From Chiridota heheva (taxonomy: Eukaryota > Echinodermata > Holothuroidea > Apodida > Chiridotidae), in NCBI GenBank assembly GCA_020152595.1, contig JAIGNY010002056.1, positions 124,001 through 188,000 of the forward strand: a stretch of 64,000 nt of DNA, given 5' to 3'. A program made the translations under genes and the position numbers. Under the pieces are notes generated by a model. That model was not told where the DNA came from, did not search any database, and saw nothing but the letters and a program-made list of their open reading frames with translations. Numbering within the stretch: the first letter of the stretch is position 1; each line of letters starts with the position of its first letter. Shown piece by piece: positions 25,137 through 36,012 of the stretch.

Positions 25137-25487
25137 CCCCTAAAGGAACGGTGCTCTCTTGAAAACAGGCTTGGGAGGCAGAGTCAAAGATGGGGCACCC
25201 AAATCGATCATGACACGGACGCCAGTCCTTAAAGGGTTAAGCACAGGCCGATTTTTGAATGGTCCTCTTGCTTTTCGAGCAGCATAGTCAGGCTCGTTCC
25301 GCTTCAGTGGGCCGGTGGGCCGCCCACCGGGATGCTGCATATATTTTTGAGTCGGCACACTTTTCACGGGTTCGTAAACCTTTAGAGAACCAGCGCTTTT
25401 TTGAGAACAGGCTTGGGAGATTGGGTCGAAGACGGGACACCCAAATCGATTGTGACACAGGCGACAGGTCCCTAAAGGGTTAAAGGA
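25137..25487 (-). mobile_element. Second copy of family E4, opposite orientation to 22185-22530
   Basis: Two direct end segments ('gaaaacaggcttgggaggca' and 'gagaacaggcttgggagatt') flank a core with 'ccggtgggccgcccaccggg', which is palindromic. The reverse complement of the core matches 22320-22400 ('gcccactgggtcactgaagc'). 'taaagggtta' marks the right edges of both ends. Confidence 0.6.
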
Positions 25488-25794
25488 GCCCTTGGTGAAA
25501 AAGTGAGAGCATCCTTTTTGCTAATTCACAGAATATTTCAAATAAACACCAAATTTAATTTTTGATACTCATGTCGTTGACAATTTTTTCTCGTATTCCT
25601 AGAAAATAATTATGATTTAATTTGAGGGTTCGTATCAAAGGTTTTCAGTACCATTACATGCACGAAAGTGTGTTAGAATATATTTTTGAGACTCAAGAAA
25701 AAAAAATATATGCCTTAACATTTCAGCCGCCAGCTCCGTTAATCAGAAATATCTAAAAGTGTGCAAAAGCCCAGTTAGTGAGATTTCAAATTCG

Positions 25795-26640
25795 GGTTCT
25801 GTACTTTGATTTCCCACTAGTGTATAAATCATATATTGCGCAATACATAGTGTGAGTGGTACGTTCAGTCCGGTGTGGTTTCCTACTTGTGTATAAATCA
25901 TATATTGCGCAATACATAGTGTGAGTGGTACGTTCGGTCCGGTGTGGTTTCCTACATGTGTTTAAATCATATATTGCGCAATACATGGTGTAAGTGGTAC
26001 GTTCAGTTTGGTGTGGTTCCCTACATGTGTATAAATCATATATTGTGCAATACATAGTGTGAGTGGTACGTTCAGTACGGTGTGGTTCCCTACATGTATA
26101 TAAATCATATATTGTGCAATACATAGTGTGAGTGGTACGTTCAGTCCGGTGTGGTTCCCTACATGTGTATAAATCATATATTGCGCGATACATCATGTGA
26201 GTGGTATGTTAGTCCGGTGTGGTTCCCTACATGTGTATAAATCATATATTGCGCAATACATAGTGTGAGTGGTACGTTCAGTCCAGTGTGGCTCCCTACA
26301 TGTGTATTAATCATATATTGCGCAATACATGGTGTAAGTGGTACGTTCAGTCCGGTGTGGTTACCTACTATGTATATAAATCATATATTGCGCAATACAT
26401 CCTGTGAGTGGTACGTTCAGTCCGGTGTGGTTCCCTACATGTGTATAAATCATATATTGTGCAATACATAGTGTGAGTGGTACATTTAGTCCGGTGTGGT
26501 TCCCTACATGTGTTTAAATCATATATTGCGCAATACATGGTGTAAGTGGTACGTTCAGGTTGGTGTGGTTCCCTACATGTGTATAAATCATATATTGCGC
26601 AATACTTAGTGTGAGTGGTACGTTCAGTCCAGTGTGGTTC
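25795..26640. repeat. Satellite array, 69-bp unit, about 12 copies
   Basis: The unit of exactly 69 bp includes 'atcatatattgcgcaatac', 'gtgagtggtacgttcagtcc' and 'ggtgtggttccctacatg'. The 12-bp palindrome 'tattgcgcaata' sits in most units. Since 69 is 23 codons, one minus frame is open through most of the array (136 residues), but it has no start-to-stop or splice logic. The array ends 390 bp before the PKD1 exon. Confidence 0.93.
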
Positions 26641-27030
26641 ATTGTCATTTTCCTGTGTTATTTTTGCTGGTGCAATCCCCCAATTTATGTTGTGTGGGTG
26701 CACTGTACTTCCGATCAATTATCCATCATGATATTAAAGCCAATCAGCAGTGTCGATTTTTCACTGTGAAAGACATATCAGAGTGGTTACAGGGTTATTT
26801 CAGTGGTCTAAAATGTCTACCTTGTATGGTAGAGGAGAGAAGGCAAGCAAAATTATAAAAAACTACTTTACTAGTTGTAAAACAATTGTTTCAAATTGAA
26901 TAAAATAAAAGGACTTGAGGAATGTGGGGATGTGATGTCACAAGGATTTCTTCCATGAGCTATTAAAACTATTCCCACCATGTCCATTCTAGATTCCGCT
27001 TATAGACAGGATTATATTTGTCTTTTTCAG

Positions 27031-27230
27031 TTGCACCATTGACAGTATCGGGAGGAGAAACAAAAAAACTACAGCTACCCCAGAATTTAGTCACACTTCA
27101 CGCTTACGTCAGTCCAAAACATCCGCCCTATGGCGGGGAGTACCATTATGATTGGGAACTGCTGCAGGGTCCTGAAAACAGTGAGAAGACACACATGGAG
27201 CTTGATGGTGAAGCGTTTCATCTGACAGAG
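27031..27230 (+). CDS. KIAA0319L: KIAA0319L-like exon: PKD1, first half
   Basis: A strong acceptor ('tttgtctttttcag') opens in phase 1; the donor 'gtactg' closes in phase 0. The translation APLTVSGGETKKLQLPQNL is followed by HAYVS, then YHYDWELLQGP, which matches the start of the first PKD domain of KIAA0319/KIAA0319L (strands A to C, with the family's YDW motif). In mammalian KIAA0319L, PKD1 and PKD2 are the ectodomain parts contacted by adeno-associated viruses; whether this copy does so is unknown. 66 codons. Confidence 0.93.
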
Positions 27231-28177
27231 GTACTGTAGTGTGACACTCTACCTCTGCTGCTGACCCCCACAAGTTATACTCTTTTTCACCGCTTCTTTT
27301 AACCCCCTTTAATGCACCTTGTTTTCCCCTTTATTTTAGCTTGAACATGATGAATAACTGTGGCTATAAAGTTTTCAGTCCAATGCATCCAAACTCACCA
27401 GAGTGTTTATAACTCACTGATAAAAACATCCTTTTAAAAGTTCAAATGAATTGTCAGTCCCACATTACACACATGACTTGGCCCAGCTGTAATCAAATCC
27501 ACAACACCTGTCTCTTCACAATAAGATCCATTGTGTGCATATAGATGATTGGGATTGTAATTGCTGATGTGTAAAATCACAGAACTATCTGTGGTGGGTT
27601 TCTTAATAACCCCTCTGGCAAAACAAAACTTTTGCTATGGACGTGCCTACAAATCTCATCAACCAATGAAATCAATTTTATGTTGATATATGATGCACTT
27701 TATATAAATTTACACAAAACTATGTCATTACATCATAAAAGATGCCATTATATCATGAATAAGGTTGTGATGTCATATGTGACACTTTTGTCAGTTTTAA
27801 GAATTATTACTTTACTTTGATATTGATATTTAAAGATGATTTTTCACACTTAAGAATGGTTAGAAACTGTAGGATTCAACCTTATATTAGCCATTTTTAC
27901 CATTGTCAGCCATCTTGTTTATGTCGTCATTATGCCCTCTTTGGTTGTCCAATTTCGGAAAACTTTTAATGTGTTATTCCTAAGACTTTATAGTACAGAA
28001 AAACCCATAAAACCTTTTGTATTTTTTAAAACTTTTTTTATTTTATTTTATTTATTTTTATTTATTTTTGAGAGGGGGGCAGGGGGTGGGCGGGGTTTTA
28101 TGTGTCATATTGTTTAATACAAATCAATATTTCCCTGTAGCGTGATCAATAATAACATTTTATTTATCTTCTTGCAG
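27231..28177 (+). other. Intron within PKD1
   Basis: 947 bp, AT-rich, with an 'attttattttatttattttt' run followed by a G-rich run (28072-28096) just before the next exon. No repeat family is recognised. Confidence 0.7.
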
Positions 28178-28358
28178 CTAACAGAAGGGACCTACTCCTT
28201 TAAGGTTACTGTGACTGCTCTAAGTGCCGCAGGAGAAGGTTACGTGAATGTCACCGTTCTACCTCCACCAAGGGTCAACCAACCCCCTGTGGCCATTATT
28301 GCCCCTTCCAACAACATAGAAATGATCTCTACATCTGAGACCATTTTGGATGGATCAC
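28178..28358 (+). CDS. KIAA0319L: KIAA0319L-like exon: PKD1 second half and PKD2 start
   Basis: The acceptor 'atcttcttgcag' opens phase 0. It reads LTEGTYSFKVTVTALSAAGE, then GYVNVTVLPPPRVNQPPVA and ends ETILDGS. This holds the G strand of PKD1 (N-glycosylation sequon NVT), the inter-domain linker with NQPPVA, and the start of PKD2 to its LDGS motif. The donor 'gttaga' is a weak but valid GT in phase 1. There is no intron at the PKD1/PKD2 border, unlike the other domain borders in this gene. Confidence 0.93.
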
Positions 28359-28418
28359 GTTAGATTTTTCTTTCTTTTATCTCTAATTTGAGACTTAATT
28401 TTGAGGAAAATAGACATA

Positions 28419-28700
28419 AGCCTAGCTGGCAGGTGTAGTGGTTAAGGAGTCGTGCTTGTATTCGAAAAGGTACAGGGTTCGATTCCTGTTGTGAGTGCTG
28501 CATTGTGTCCTTTAGGAACACACTTCACTCTACTTGCTTCAGTCCACTTAGCTGTAAAATGAGTACCGTCACTGCTGGGGAGGTAATTTGTGATGGACTG
28601 ACGTCCTGTCTAAGGGGGAGTCATGCACTCTCATCCGCTTGCACCATTGAAACCGGGGATAAGCACTGGCTCTATGAGACTATATAACTCGGATGCATTT
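28419..28700 (+). mobile_element. tRNA-derived SINE
   Basis: 'aggtgtagtggttaaggagt' carries an A-box-like element and 'gggttcgattcctg' a B box. The body runs on with 'acacttcactctacttgctt' and 'ggataagcactggctctatg', a body type widespread in animal SINEs. It lies 60 bp after the exon 28178-28358. Confidence 0.85.
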
Positions 28701-29035
28701 AGGTTTTCTTTTTAGCTAGCTTGCAGGGAAATTCCCCCTCCTCAGTTTTCAAAAGTATAAATTCAAGGAAGCAGTGCTCATATACATAAGGGAAAGGGAC
28801 AAAGAAGACTCCATAGCAGAAAAAGTTGGAAATTTTGTAAGTAGTTGTTGGATGTACCTGGAATAAAAGAACTGAAAGGTTCCAAAAAGCATCACTTAGA
28901 AGAAAAAAAAACAAGGTCATTATCATAATGGGCTTTACAACGAACATTTTAAATCTTGTCAAAATATTTCCATAGAAATTTGATTCGGGAAAAGCAGGCT
29001 TGTTCCGCTAGTAAATTTGAGGGCCATACAAAATG
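28701..29035. other. Intronic stretch without recognised features
   Basis: AT-rich. A minus open frame at 28699-28962 has no similarity or splice support. Confidence 0.5.
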
Positions 29036-29039
29036 TGTC

Positions 29040-30110
29040 AACCATGAACCTAAAACCTAGTTAATGTTCGTTAAAGGATATTACAGTGAATTTAAGGTAA
29101 TCTAAAGAGGAGTCGGGGCAGGGGTGTGTTTTGTCTCCAGATCTTTTCAACATTTACAGTGAAACTATACTTCGTAACATGGACAGTCTTGAGGGGCTGA
29201 AAGTTGGAGGCTATAATATGAATAACCTACGCTATGCAGATGACGTGGTGTTTATAGCAGTCAGAAGAAAAACTGCAGTCTCGTCTGAGAGGAAAGGGGA
29301 AAAAAGGGCTGTCCCTAAATGTTAAGAAAACAGAATGTATGATGGTTTCAAAAACAGCCATAAACCCATTATGTAGTATACAAAGCCAAGGAGAAGTAAT
29401 TAAACAAGTACAACAGTTTAAGTACTTGGGTTACACAGTAACATCAGATGCATTAACGAAGTAAGAAAATGCATTGCAATTGCCAAAGACATGTTTACAA
29501 AAATGAATCTAATTCTGAAGAATAGAAATATTGGAATGGACACAAAAGTCCGTGTCTTGAAGGCATATGTATGTCTACTCTTCTATATGGCTGTGAATGC
29601 TGGACAATTACCAGTGACATCAAGAAAAGATTAGAAGCTACGGAAATGTGGTTTATTAGGAGAATGTTGAAAATATCTTGGACAGAATGGAAAACAAAAT
29701 ATGATGATGTCCTGATAGCTTCAGGCATGTACAGGTCCCTACTTAGTTCCACCAGAAGGAGACAGATGGAATTTTTCGGGCATGTTTATCAGGAGGGTGG
29801 CTTGGAACAGCTTGCAGTATGTGGGAAAATTGAGGGCAAAAGAAGCAGAGGAAGGCAGTGAGTCAATTAGGTCGAAAGCTTAAACAACTGGGCAACCAAC
29901 AAAATCCTTAGTAACAATAAGTGTATGCATTTAGCCATAAACAAAAGTGACTGGAGGGCCATGATTGCCAATGTCTGTCCCAGACTCGGCACACAGCCTA
30001 AGTAACAATAAGTTTATGCGCTTAGCTCTAAACAGAAGTGACTGGAGGGCCATGATCGCCAATGTCTGTTCCAGACTCGGCACAGAGAGAGAGGGAGATG
30101 TTCTAGTGAA
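29040..30110 (+). pseudogene. Non-LTR retrotransposon reverse transcriptase, 3' half, dead
   Basis: The sequence encodes 'SPDLFNIYSETILRN' and 'LRYADDVVFIA', the catalytic YADD motif of reverse transcriptase, followed in shifted frames by LYGCECWTIT, RRMLKISWTEWK and RRQMEFFGHVYQEGGLEQL. This is the C-terminal layout of endonuclease-type LINE proteins. The last part (SDWRAMIANVC-like) is duplicated at 29946 and 30037 with a ~91-bp period. Frameshifts and stops show it is inactive. It is inserted in the intron that splits PKD2. Confidence 0.85.
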
Positions 30111-30295
30111 CATTCTTAAATTGTATTAAATTTCTGTTAAAGTGAACCCTGAACCTCTGCCTGCCAACATTTTCCACAATGTGTGAATGACGGATTGGTG
30201 TATCAATAAAAGCAGTGAAAATAGAATGACATGCAAAGAAGCAACACAAAGAGAAAGGTCATCAAGTTAATTTGCTTCTAGGATAGCAAGTTCTT

Positions 30296-31595
30296 CAAAG
30301 GATTAGTTCAGGGGTCAAGCAAGTCTATCATAGATGAAAGAGGACTTCAAAAGTAACAAAATGGTGAATAAAACATTCATCAATCTTATTCCATTAAAGG
30401 ATTAGTTCAGTGGTCAAGCAAGTGTATCTCATATGAATGAGGACTTCAAAAGAAACAAAATGGTAAAGAAAGCATTCAAAAATCTTATTCCGTTAAGGAG
30501 ATATTCAAGTTTAAATGTCGGTCTCACCTGTGTAGAAATGACTGGTGCAGTAAGTCGACTGTAGAAGGTTGACACCCTTATCCTCACATTCTTCACAATT
30601 ATTAATGTGTTTTGAAGAAAATTTATTTAACTTTTATTATTTGAATTATTTTCCCTCCCAACTTTCTTCATGTGGTGAATAATAATTACCATTGCTAGAT
30701 TCTGTGTTACTACTTTGCTGACAGTATTCAATTAAGGAATCAAGTAGATGGTGAGGTCTCTACTGCTCATTCAAAACCGGCTATGACGTCACCGGAGAGG
30801 CTGAGAGGCCCGAGGCGCAGCCGAGGGCCTCTGCCCCCTGTGACGTCATAGCCGGTTTTGAATGAGCAGTAGAGACCAAGGCACCTTCTACTTGATTCCG
30901 ATTCATAAATTCTGACATAAAATTTTAAAAAAAAGAGAAAAATGCAAACAAATTTGAATCATGTTGATAACAAGTTTATTCTCCTAACACATTAAAATAG
31001 ATTCATTTAACAACAAGATGATAACACGAATATACGTGTACGCACGGTCGCGAGCAGCAATAAAAAACGAATAGGCTACTATTTTGTTTTGGCGTTGAAA
31101 TATCCAATTTTCATTATAAACCAATAACTACAGGGATAATGTATAAAACAAAAGTGTAAAATTGAGGTGTATGATCTGAAAGACATTGAAAAGCAACAAG
31201 TGGAGATTCATTGTTGATCAACAATTTTAATTCTCCCAACTTGTTTATAGAAATTCATGTGGAAGCTCAAGCCATGTCTCGATACTTCATTCGAACATGG
31301 GTAATTAACCAATCAGATGCAAGGATTTCCTTAAAGTATTTATGAATGGTTTTTAAGCCACAAAATTGCAGCAAAAAATATGATAGATTACATAAAGACT
31401 TTGAGGAATCTGAGGTTGTGACATCACAACTAGTCTGATTTCAGTTCTTTCTACACAAATGATATGGACCTTTAAACTAAAATGTCTCAATGGAATAAGA
31501 TTTTTGAATACTTTTTTCACCATTTTCTTTCTTTCGAAGTCCTCTTTTATATAAGATGGACATGCTTGACCACTGAATTAATCCTTTATGAAAAT
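30296..31595. mobile_element. MITE-A copy with doubled left arm and a nested insertion
   Basis: Two left arms lie in tandem (30303 and 30397: 'aaaggattagttcagtggtc'). The middle follows, interrupted near 30730 and resuming at about 31341 ('gaatggtttttaagccacaa'), and the right arm ends near 31592 ('cactgaattaatccttta'). This right arm ends only about 50 bp before the acceptor of the PKD2 exon at 31646. Confidence 0.8.
30731..31336. mobile_element. Nested element with a 160-bp GC-rich perfect-arm hairpin
   Basis: It interrupts MITE-A, with short 'ttaaggaa'/'ttccttaa' inverted ends and possible 'gtatt' flanks. At 30735-30897 there is a foldback whose arms match over about 70 bp with a handful of mismatches; both arms contain 'tgacgtcatagccggttttg' or its complement. 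The loop is itself a palindrome, 'gaggcccgaggcgcagcc' paired with 'gagggcctc'. The remaining ~430 bp is AT-rich. Confidence 0.75.
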
Positions 31596-31645
31596 CAAAA
31601 ACAATCCTTCCAAAACACTATCTGTACATTTCCATCTTTCTGCAG

Positions 31646-31778
31646 AAAGCACCGACGATGTTGGCATTGTTTCTTACCAGTGGGAGGGGGTGAGTGGTCC
31701 GCTCCACGAAGGCGCCATCTCTGGTGATACATCCATGCTGGAACTCAAGGATCTCATTGCAGGGAATTACCAGATAAA
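31646..31778 (+). CDS. KIAA0319L: KIAA0319L-like exon: PKD2, middle
   Basis: The acceptor 'tttctgcag' is in phase 1 and the donor 'gtgagt' in phase 2. The junction codon restores Q, giving DGSQSTDDVGIVSYQWEGV, the diagnostic PKD 'DGS.S.D..gi..Y.W' motif, then SGPLHEG and LIAGNYQIK. It matches PKD2 of the KIAA0319 family closely. Confidence 0.95.
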
Positions 31779-32475
31779 GTGAGTAACTTTTCATAACAGA
31801 ATATGAAAATAAGAATTATGTTTGGGGAGCTCATAAACCACGGTTTTCAGGAGCCTATAATTCCAAAAATGTGAAAATGGAGCAGAATTTAAGCTCAAAG
31901 ATATTTGCTTAGCCTGGAGTTGGAATTAATTAGAAAATTTCTGACAGTTTTGAATAAAGGTTTTGAAAATCTTCCCAGAAAATTTGGGACAGAAGTAATG
32001 TTAATGTAGTGAATACATCTTATATACTTCCCTCTTTTGCAATTTAATGTACTTTTCATCGCACAATTACATGAGGGACGTTTTTAGAACACATATTTAC
32101 CACATACAGTATACAGTTGTTTACTCAAGAAATATATTTTTTAAAAAGATTTTTTTTTTTTAATAAATAAATTTGGATTTCTTCCCACGAATTCCCGATT
32201 CTCCCCGTGGTTATAATCGACAGAAGAATATATTTTTTACCAGCTCCAGCTTAGCCTTTTCTGAAAGCATCTTTCTTTTTTTTCTTCATGTAAGTAAAGT
32301 TGAAATGATTTTAGCCATGTTATCATAGACCCTCACTGTTGATGTACTGACAAGCATCATCATTAATTAATCAAGCGTACTAATTTTTCAGGCAGTTTCT
32401 TCCAAAAATGTGCATATTAAGCAAAAGATATATTGTCTTAAAAAGTGTAATATTACCAGGTATTCTAAGAAATAA
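31779..32475 (+). other. Intron stretch without recognised features
   Basis: AT-rich, with a poly-T run near 32151-32160. No exon is apparent. Confidence 0.5.
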
Positions 32476-32477
32476 TT

Positions 32478-32775
32478 CTTGTAATAGATTAGTTCTGTCA
32501 AGCAAGTTTAGTCTTATATGAAAAATTACTTTCAAGAGAAACAAATTGGTGAAGAAAGCCATCAAAAATCTTATTCCGTTAAGGAGATAATTTATTTTAA
32601 AGCTCTTGTCTTATCTGTGTAGAAATGACTGGTGAATTAAGTCTACTATGAAAGGTTAGCGCCCTCATCCTCACATCCTTATGGTTTTTAAGCCACAAAA
32701 TCTGCAGGACAAAATATGATAGAATACATAATGACTGGAATCTGAGGCTGTGATGGCACAACTAGAGTAGCCCCA
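32478..32775. mobile_element. MITE-A fragment
   Basis: The left arm (atagattagttctgtcaagc; aaattggtgaagaaagcc) and part of the middle ('gaaatgactggtgaattaag', 'tctgaggctgtgatggcaca') are present. The copy is internally deleted and lacks the right arm. Confidence 0.7.
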
Positions 32776-32850
32776 ATCAAATAAATAATCAATCAAACAA
32801 CCAATCATACAACCAATTAATCAACAATTTCTTCTTATTTTCTTTCACAG

Positions 32851-32915
32851 ACTGACGGTAACAGATGGAGATGGTGAATCCAACTCAACATCTGTCAACG
32901 TAACAGTGAGAGAGG
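32851..32915 (+). CDS. KIAA0319L: KIAA0319L-like exon: PKD2, C-terminal strands
   Basis: The acceptor 'tttctttcacag' is in phase 2 and the donor 'gtaatt' in phase 1. It reads LTVTDGDGESNSTSVNVTV, the F and G strands of a PKD domain (L.V.D..G....a.v.V). It carries two N-glycosylation sequons, NST and NVT, also found in the vertebrate proteins. 65 nt. Confidence 0.93.
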
Positions 32916-32984
32916 GTAATTACCATTCGTTTTTAACAAATGAGTTTGTGGATGTTATTTCTAACCATGTTTTAATATGGTTTG

Positions 32985-34262
32985 ATTTAACTTTCTGAGG
33001 AGGTGGGGGTACTAGTGTAACTTTCTAAGGGAGTGGGAGTACTAGTGTAACTTTCTGAGGGAGTGGGAGTACTAGTGTAACTTTGTGAGGGAGTGGGGGT
33101 ACTAGTGTAACTTTCTGAGGGGGTGGGAGTACTAGTGTAACTTTCTGAGGGAGTGGGGGTACTAGTGTAACTTTCTGAGGGAGTGGGAGTACTAGTGTAA
33201 CTTTCTGAGGGAGTGGGAGTACTAGTGTAACTTTCTGATGGGTGGGGGTACTTGTGTAACTTTTTGAGGGGGTGGGGTACTAGTGTAACTTTCTGAGGGG
33301 GTGGGGTACTAGTGTAACTTTCTGAGGGGGTGGGGTACTTGTGTAACTTTTGGGAGTGGGGTACTAGTGTAACTTTCTGCGGGGGTGGGGTACTAGTGTA
33401 ACTTTCTGAGGGGTGGGGGTACTTGTGTAACTTTCTGAGGGAGTGGGGTACTAGTGTAACTTTCTGAGGGGGTGGGGTACTAGTGTAACTTTCTGAGGGG
33501 TGGGGGTACTTGTGTAACTTTTGAGGGAGTGGGGTACTAGTGTAACTTTCTGAGGGGGTGGGGTCCCTAGTGTAACTTTCTGATGGGTGGGGTACTAGTG
33601 TAACTTTCTGAGGGTGGGGTACTAGTGTAACTTTCTGAGGGGTGGGGTACTAGTGTAACTTTCTGAGGGGGGGGGTACTGTGTAACTTTTTGAGGGGGTG
33701 GGGTACTAGTGTAAATTTCTGAGGGGTGGGGTACTAGTGTAACTTTCTGAGGGGGTGGGGTACTAGTGTAACTTTCTGAGGGGGTGGGGTACTAGTGTAA
33801 CTTTCTGAGGGGGTGGGGTGCTTGTCAACTTTCTGAGGAGTGGGGGTACTGTGTAACTTTTGATGGGGTGGGGTACTAGTGTAACTTTCTGAGGGGTGGG
33901 GTACTAGTGTAACTTTCTGAGGGGTGGGGTACTGTGTAACTTTTGAGGGGGTGGGGTACTAGTGTAACTTTCTGAGGGGGGGGTACTAGTGTAACTTTCT
34001 GAGGGGGGGTGGGGTACTTGTGTAACTCTTCTGAGGGAGTGGGGTACTAAAAAGTGTACTTTTTCTGAGGGGGTGGGGTACTAGTGTAACTTCTGAGGGG
34101 TGGGAAAACAAAAAATTGTGTAACTTTTGAGGGGGTGGGGTACTAGTGTAAATTTCTGATGGACTTGGGTACTAGTGTAACTTTCTGAGGGGGTGGGGTT
34201 TTAGTGTAACTTTCTGAGGGGGTTTTGTTGCTTTTTGTCAACTTTCTGAGGTAGTGGGGTAA
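32985..34262 (+). repeat. G-rich minisatellite, 30-bp unit, about 43 copies
   Basis: The unit 'tactagtgtaactttctgag' plus a variable G-rich part ('ggagtgggag', 'gggtgggg') recurs every 28-32 bp. Early units are 30 bp with 'gagtgggag'; later ones are shorter with 'gggtgggg'. The G runs on the + (transcript) strand could form G-quadruplexes. It begins only 70 bp after the donor of the 32851-32915 exon. Confidence 0.95.
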
Positions 34263-34317
34263 AAGTCACCTGCGATGACTTTGTAGTTATTTTAATAACT
34301 TCATAGGAAAACAAAAA

Positions 34318-34480
34318 ATCACCATGTTGTTTCTTTTGAAGTCCTCTTTCTTATAAGATGGACTTGCTTGACCTCTGAACTACAAAATAGGATTTTTAAA
34401 TTCTTTCTTCACCATTTTGTTTCTTTTGGAGTCCTCTTTCATATAAGTGGACTTGCTTGACCACTGAACTAATCCTTAAA
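34318..34480. repeat. Tandem pair of MITE-A right arms
   Basis: Two right-arm units lie in tandem ('accatgttgtttcttttgaa' and 'accattttgtttcttttgga', each leading to 'cttgcttgac'), without the MITE middle. They directly follow the 30-bp minisatellite. Confidence 0.75.
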
Positions 34481-35130
34481 ATGAGTAAATACTTTGTTTG
34501 TGACAGGTGTTGTTGTTTGCTTGTTGAAAATTGATGGCTTTAGGGTCCTGAACGGTTCTTACATGAGAGTTCCTCAAATACCCCCAAACAAAGAGACTTA
34601 TTCTGCATCTACAATGTGATCAAATTTGGAAGAATTTATATCGAACATGAATTGTCAAATTAGATAAAAATTCAAAAACCCTAATCAATTCTGCTGTTTG
34701 TGACAGATGTTGTTGTTTACTTTGTGGAAATTTCGGAGTGGTTGATTTCATTTGTGTGTGTTTTATCCTTATTTTTAAATATACTTCATAAATAAGTTTG
34801 TTTGAATTTTGAAGTCTGATTGGCCAATGGGTGGTCTCGATTGCATTTGAAATTGAAAAGTTTCATGTTCAGAGAATGATGATGATCAACACATTCTTTT
34901 TGTAAACACACTTTTTACGCAGATAATGTTGCTATAGAAACACGCTTCTGGTGCATTTATTCTTTTCTCTATGGCATATTGTGCATTCATCCTTCTCTCT
35001 ATGGCATGTTGTATTTCTAATGAACATGTTAAGCAACCAGCATGGAATTGGCCGTAGTAACAAAAATGGAAGAAACCTTTCTGATGTCACAATGACTGTT
35101 AGAGAATATTATTTTTATTATATTTAAAGA
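34481..35130. other. Intron stretch without recognised features
   Basis: A short doubled 'ctctctatggcat(a/g)ttgt' occurs near 34968-35013. Otherwise nothing is recognised. Confidence 0.5.
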
Positions 35131-35134
35131 TTAT

Positions 35135-35290
35135 TGTTGAGGCGGAGTGTTTATATGCATATTTAATGCACAGGGCAAAGGATTTTGACCCCAAGTACAA
35201 TGACCTGACTATAGGATGGTCATTCGCGAGTACAAAATTCTTTGAGACATGCATTAAATATGTATATAAACACAATGCCAAAACATTAAC
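35135..35290. mobile_element. Small foldback element F5
   Basis: 'gagtgtttatatgcatattt' plus 'aatgcac' at the left pairs with 'atgcattaaatatgtatata' plus 'aacac' at the right, around a short centre. The related copy at 49685-49835 keeps the same arms and a similar 'ggtcattc(g/c)cgagt' style centre. Confidence 0.75.
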
Positions 35291-35859
35291 CTTTTTAAAA
35301 AAAAAAAGTATGTGTTAAAATTGTATAAAATGCATAAAAAACAACAAAAAAGAAGAAAACAAGAAAACTTTACATCCCTTTTTTTTTTTTTTTTTTGTTA
35401 GAAATCTACCTGTTGTAAAAATGGACTAAGCCAAAATACTGAATGCACGGGTCATGACAATGAAATATTTACGTGTATTTAATTTTTTTGTTTTAAAGTG
35501 CTACAGTTTACATCAATTTTGTAATCTGAAGTGCTGTACAATAAGGACTATTAAAAGAAAACATCAAATTAAATTGCTTCTTTTCTGTAACTTATCTTGG
35601 TTCTCAAATGATATTTGAGACTGGCAACCCTTGCATTTATCCCTAAGTGTGTGTAGAAGGGGAAGGGGGATGATTAAATTTATGCAAGAATTGATGGCTA
35701 ACCTTGCATTTATCCCCTAAGTGTATTGTAGGGGATTGATCAATTTCATGCAAAATTGATGGAAACAATTAGGCAAAAGGTGTCAGAAAAGGAATGGGGA
35801 AAAAAAGTGAAAAACCAAGTCAAAACTTTACTGAATTTGAAGTTTTTTGATATCCACAG

Positions 35860-35890
35860 AGGCAGATTACAAGCAAAAATTCCAGGGAAA
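35860..35890 (+). other. Decoy or duplicated exon start resembling PKD3 exon
   Basis: 'atatccacag' followed by 'aggcagattacaagc' closely resembles the real PKD3 exon start, 'attcctacag' followed by 'aagcagactatgaacc' at 36013. Both read EADY in the same frame, and no stop separates them (open frame 35847-36176). It may be a relic of a local duplication or an alternative acceptor. Confidence 0.4.
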
Positions 35891-36012
35891 AATTGTTAAA
35901 GGCAAACCAACTAAACTGTGGGGATGTTATTGCTTACAAACTTTTTTTTTTTTCTTTTTACTTTTTAGGTGCAATCATTTTAATTTGTTTTGTCTTTTTG
36001 TCATTCCTACAG

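Noticed and set aside
25795-26640. CRISPR array
   Set aside because: Repeats are directly contiguous with no unique spacers, and the gene content is metazoan.
25786-26718. Minus frame of 136 residues (YDLYTCREPHRTERTT repeats)
   Set aside because: This is the 69-bp (23-codon) satellite; no splice sites or family match.
29131-29861. Active retrotransposon
   Set aside because: YADD is present but the endonuclease part is missing and several frameshifts and stops break the frame.
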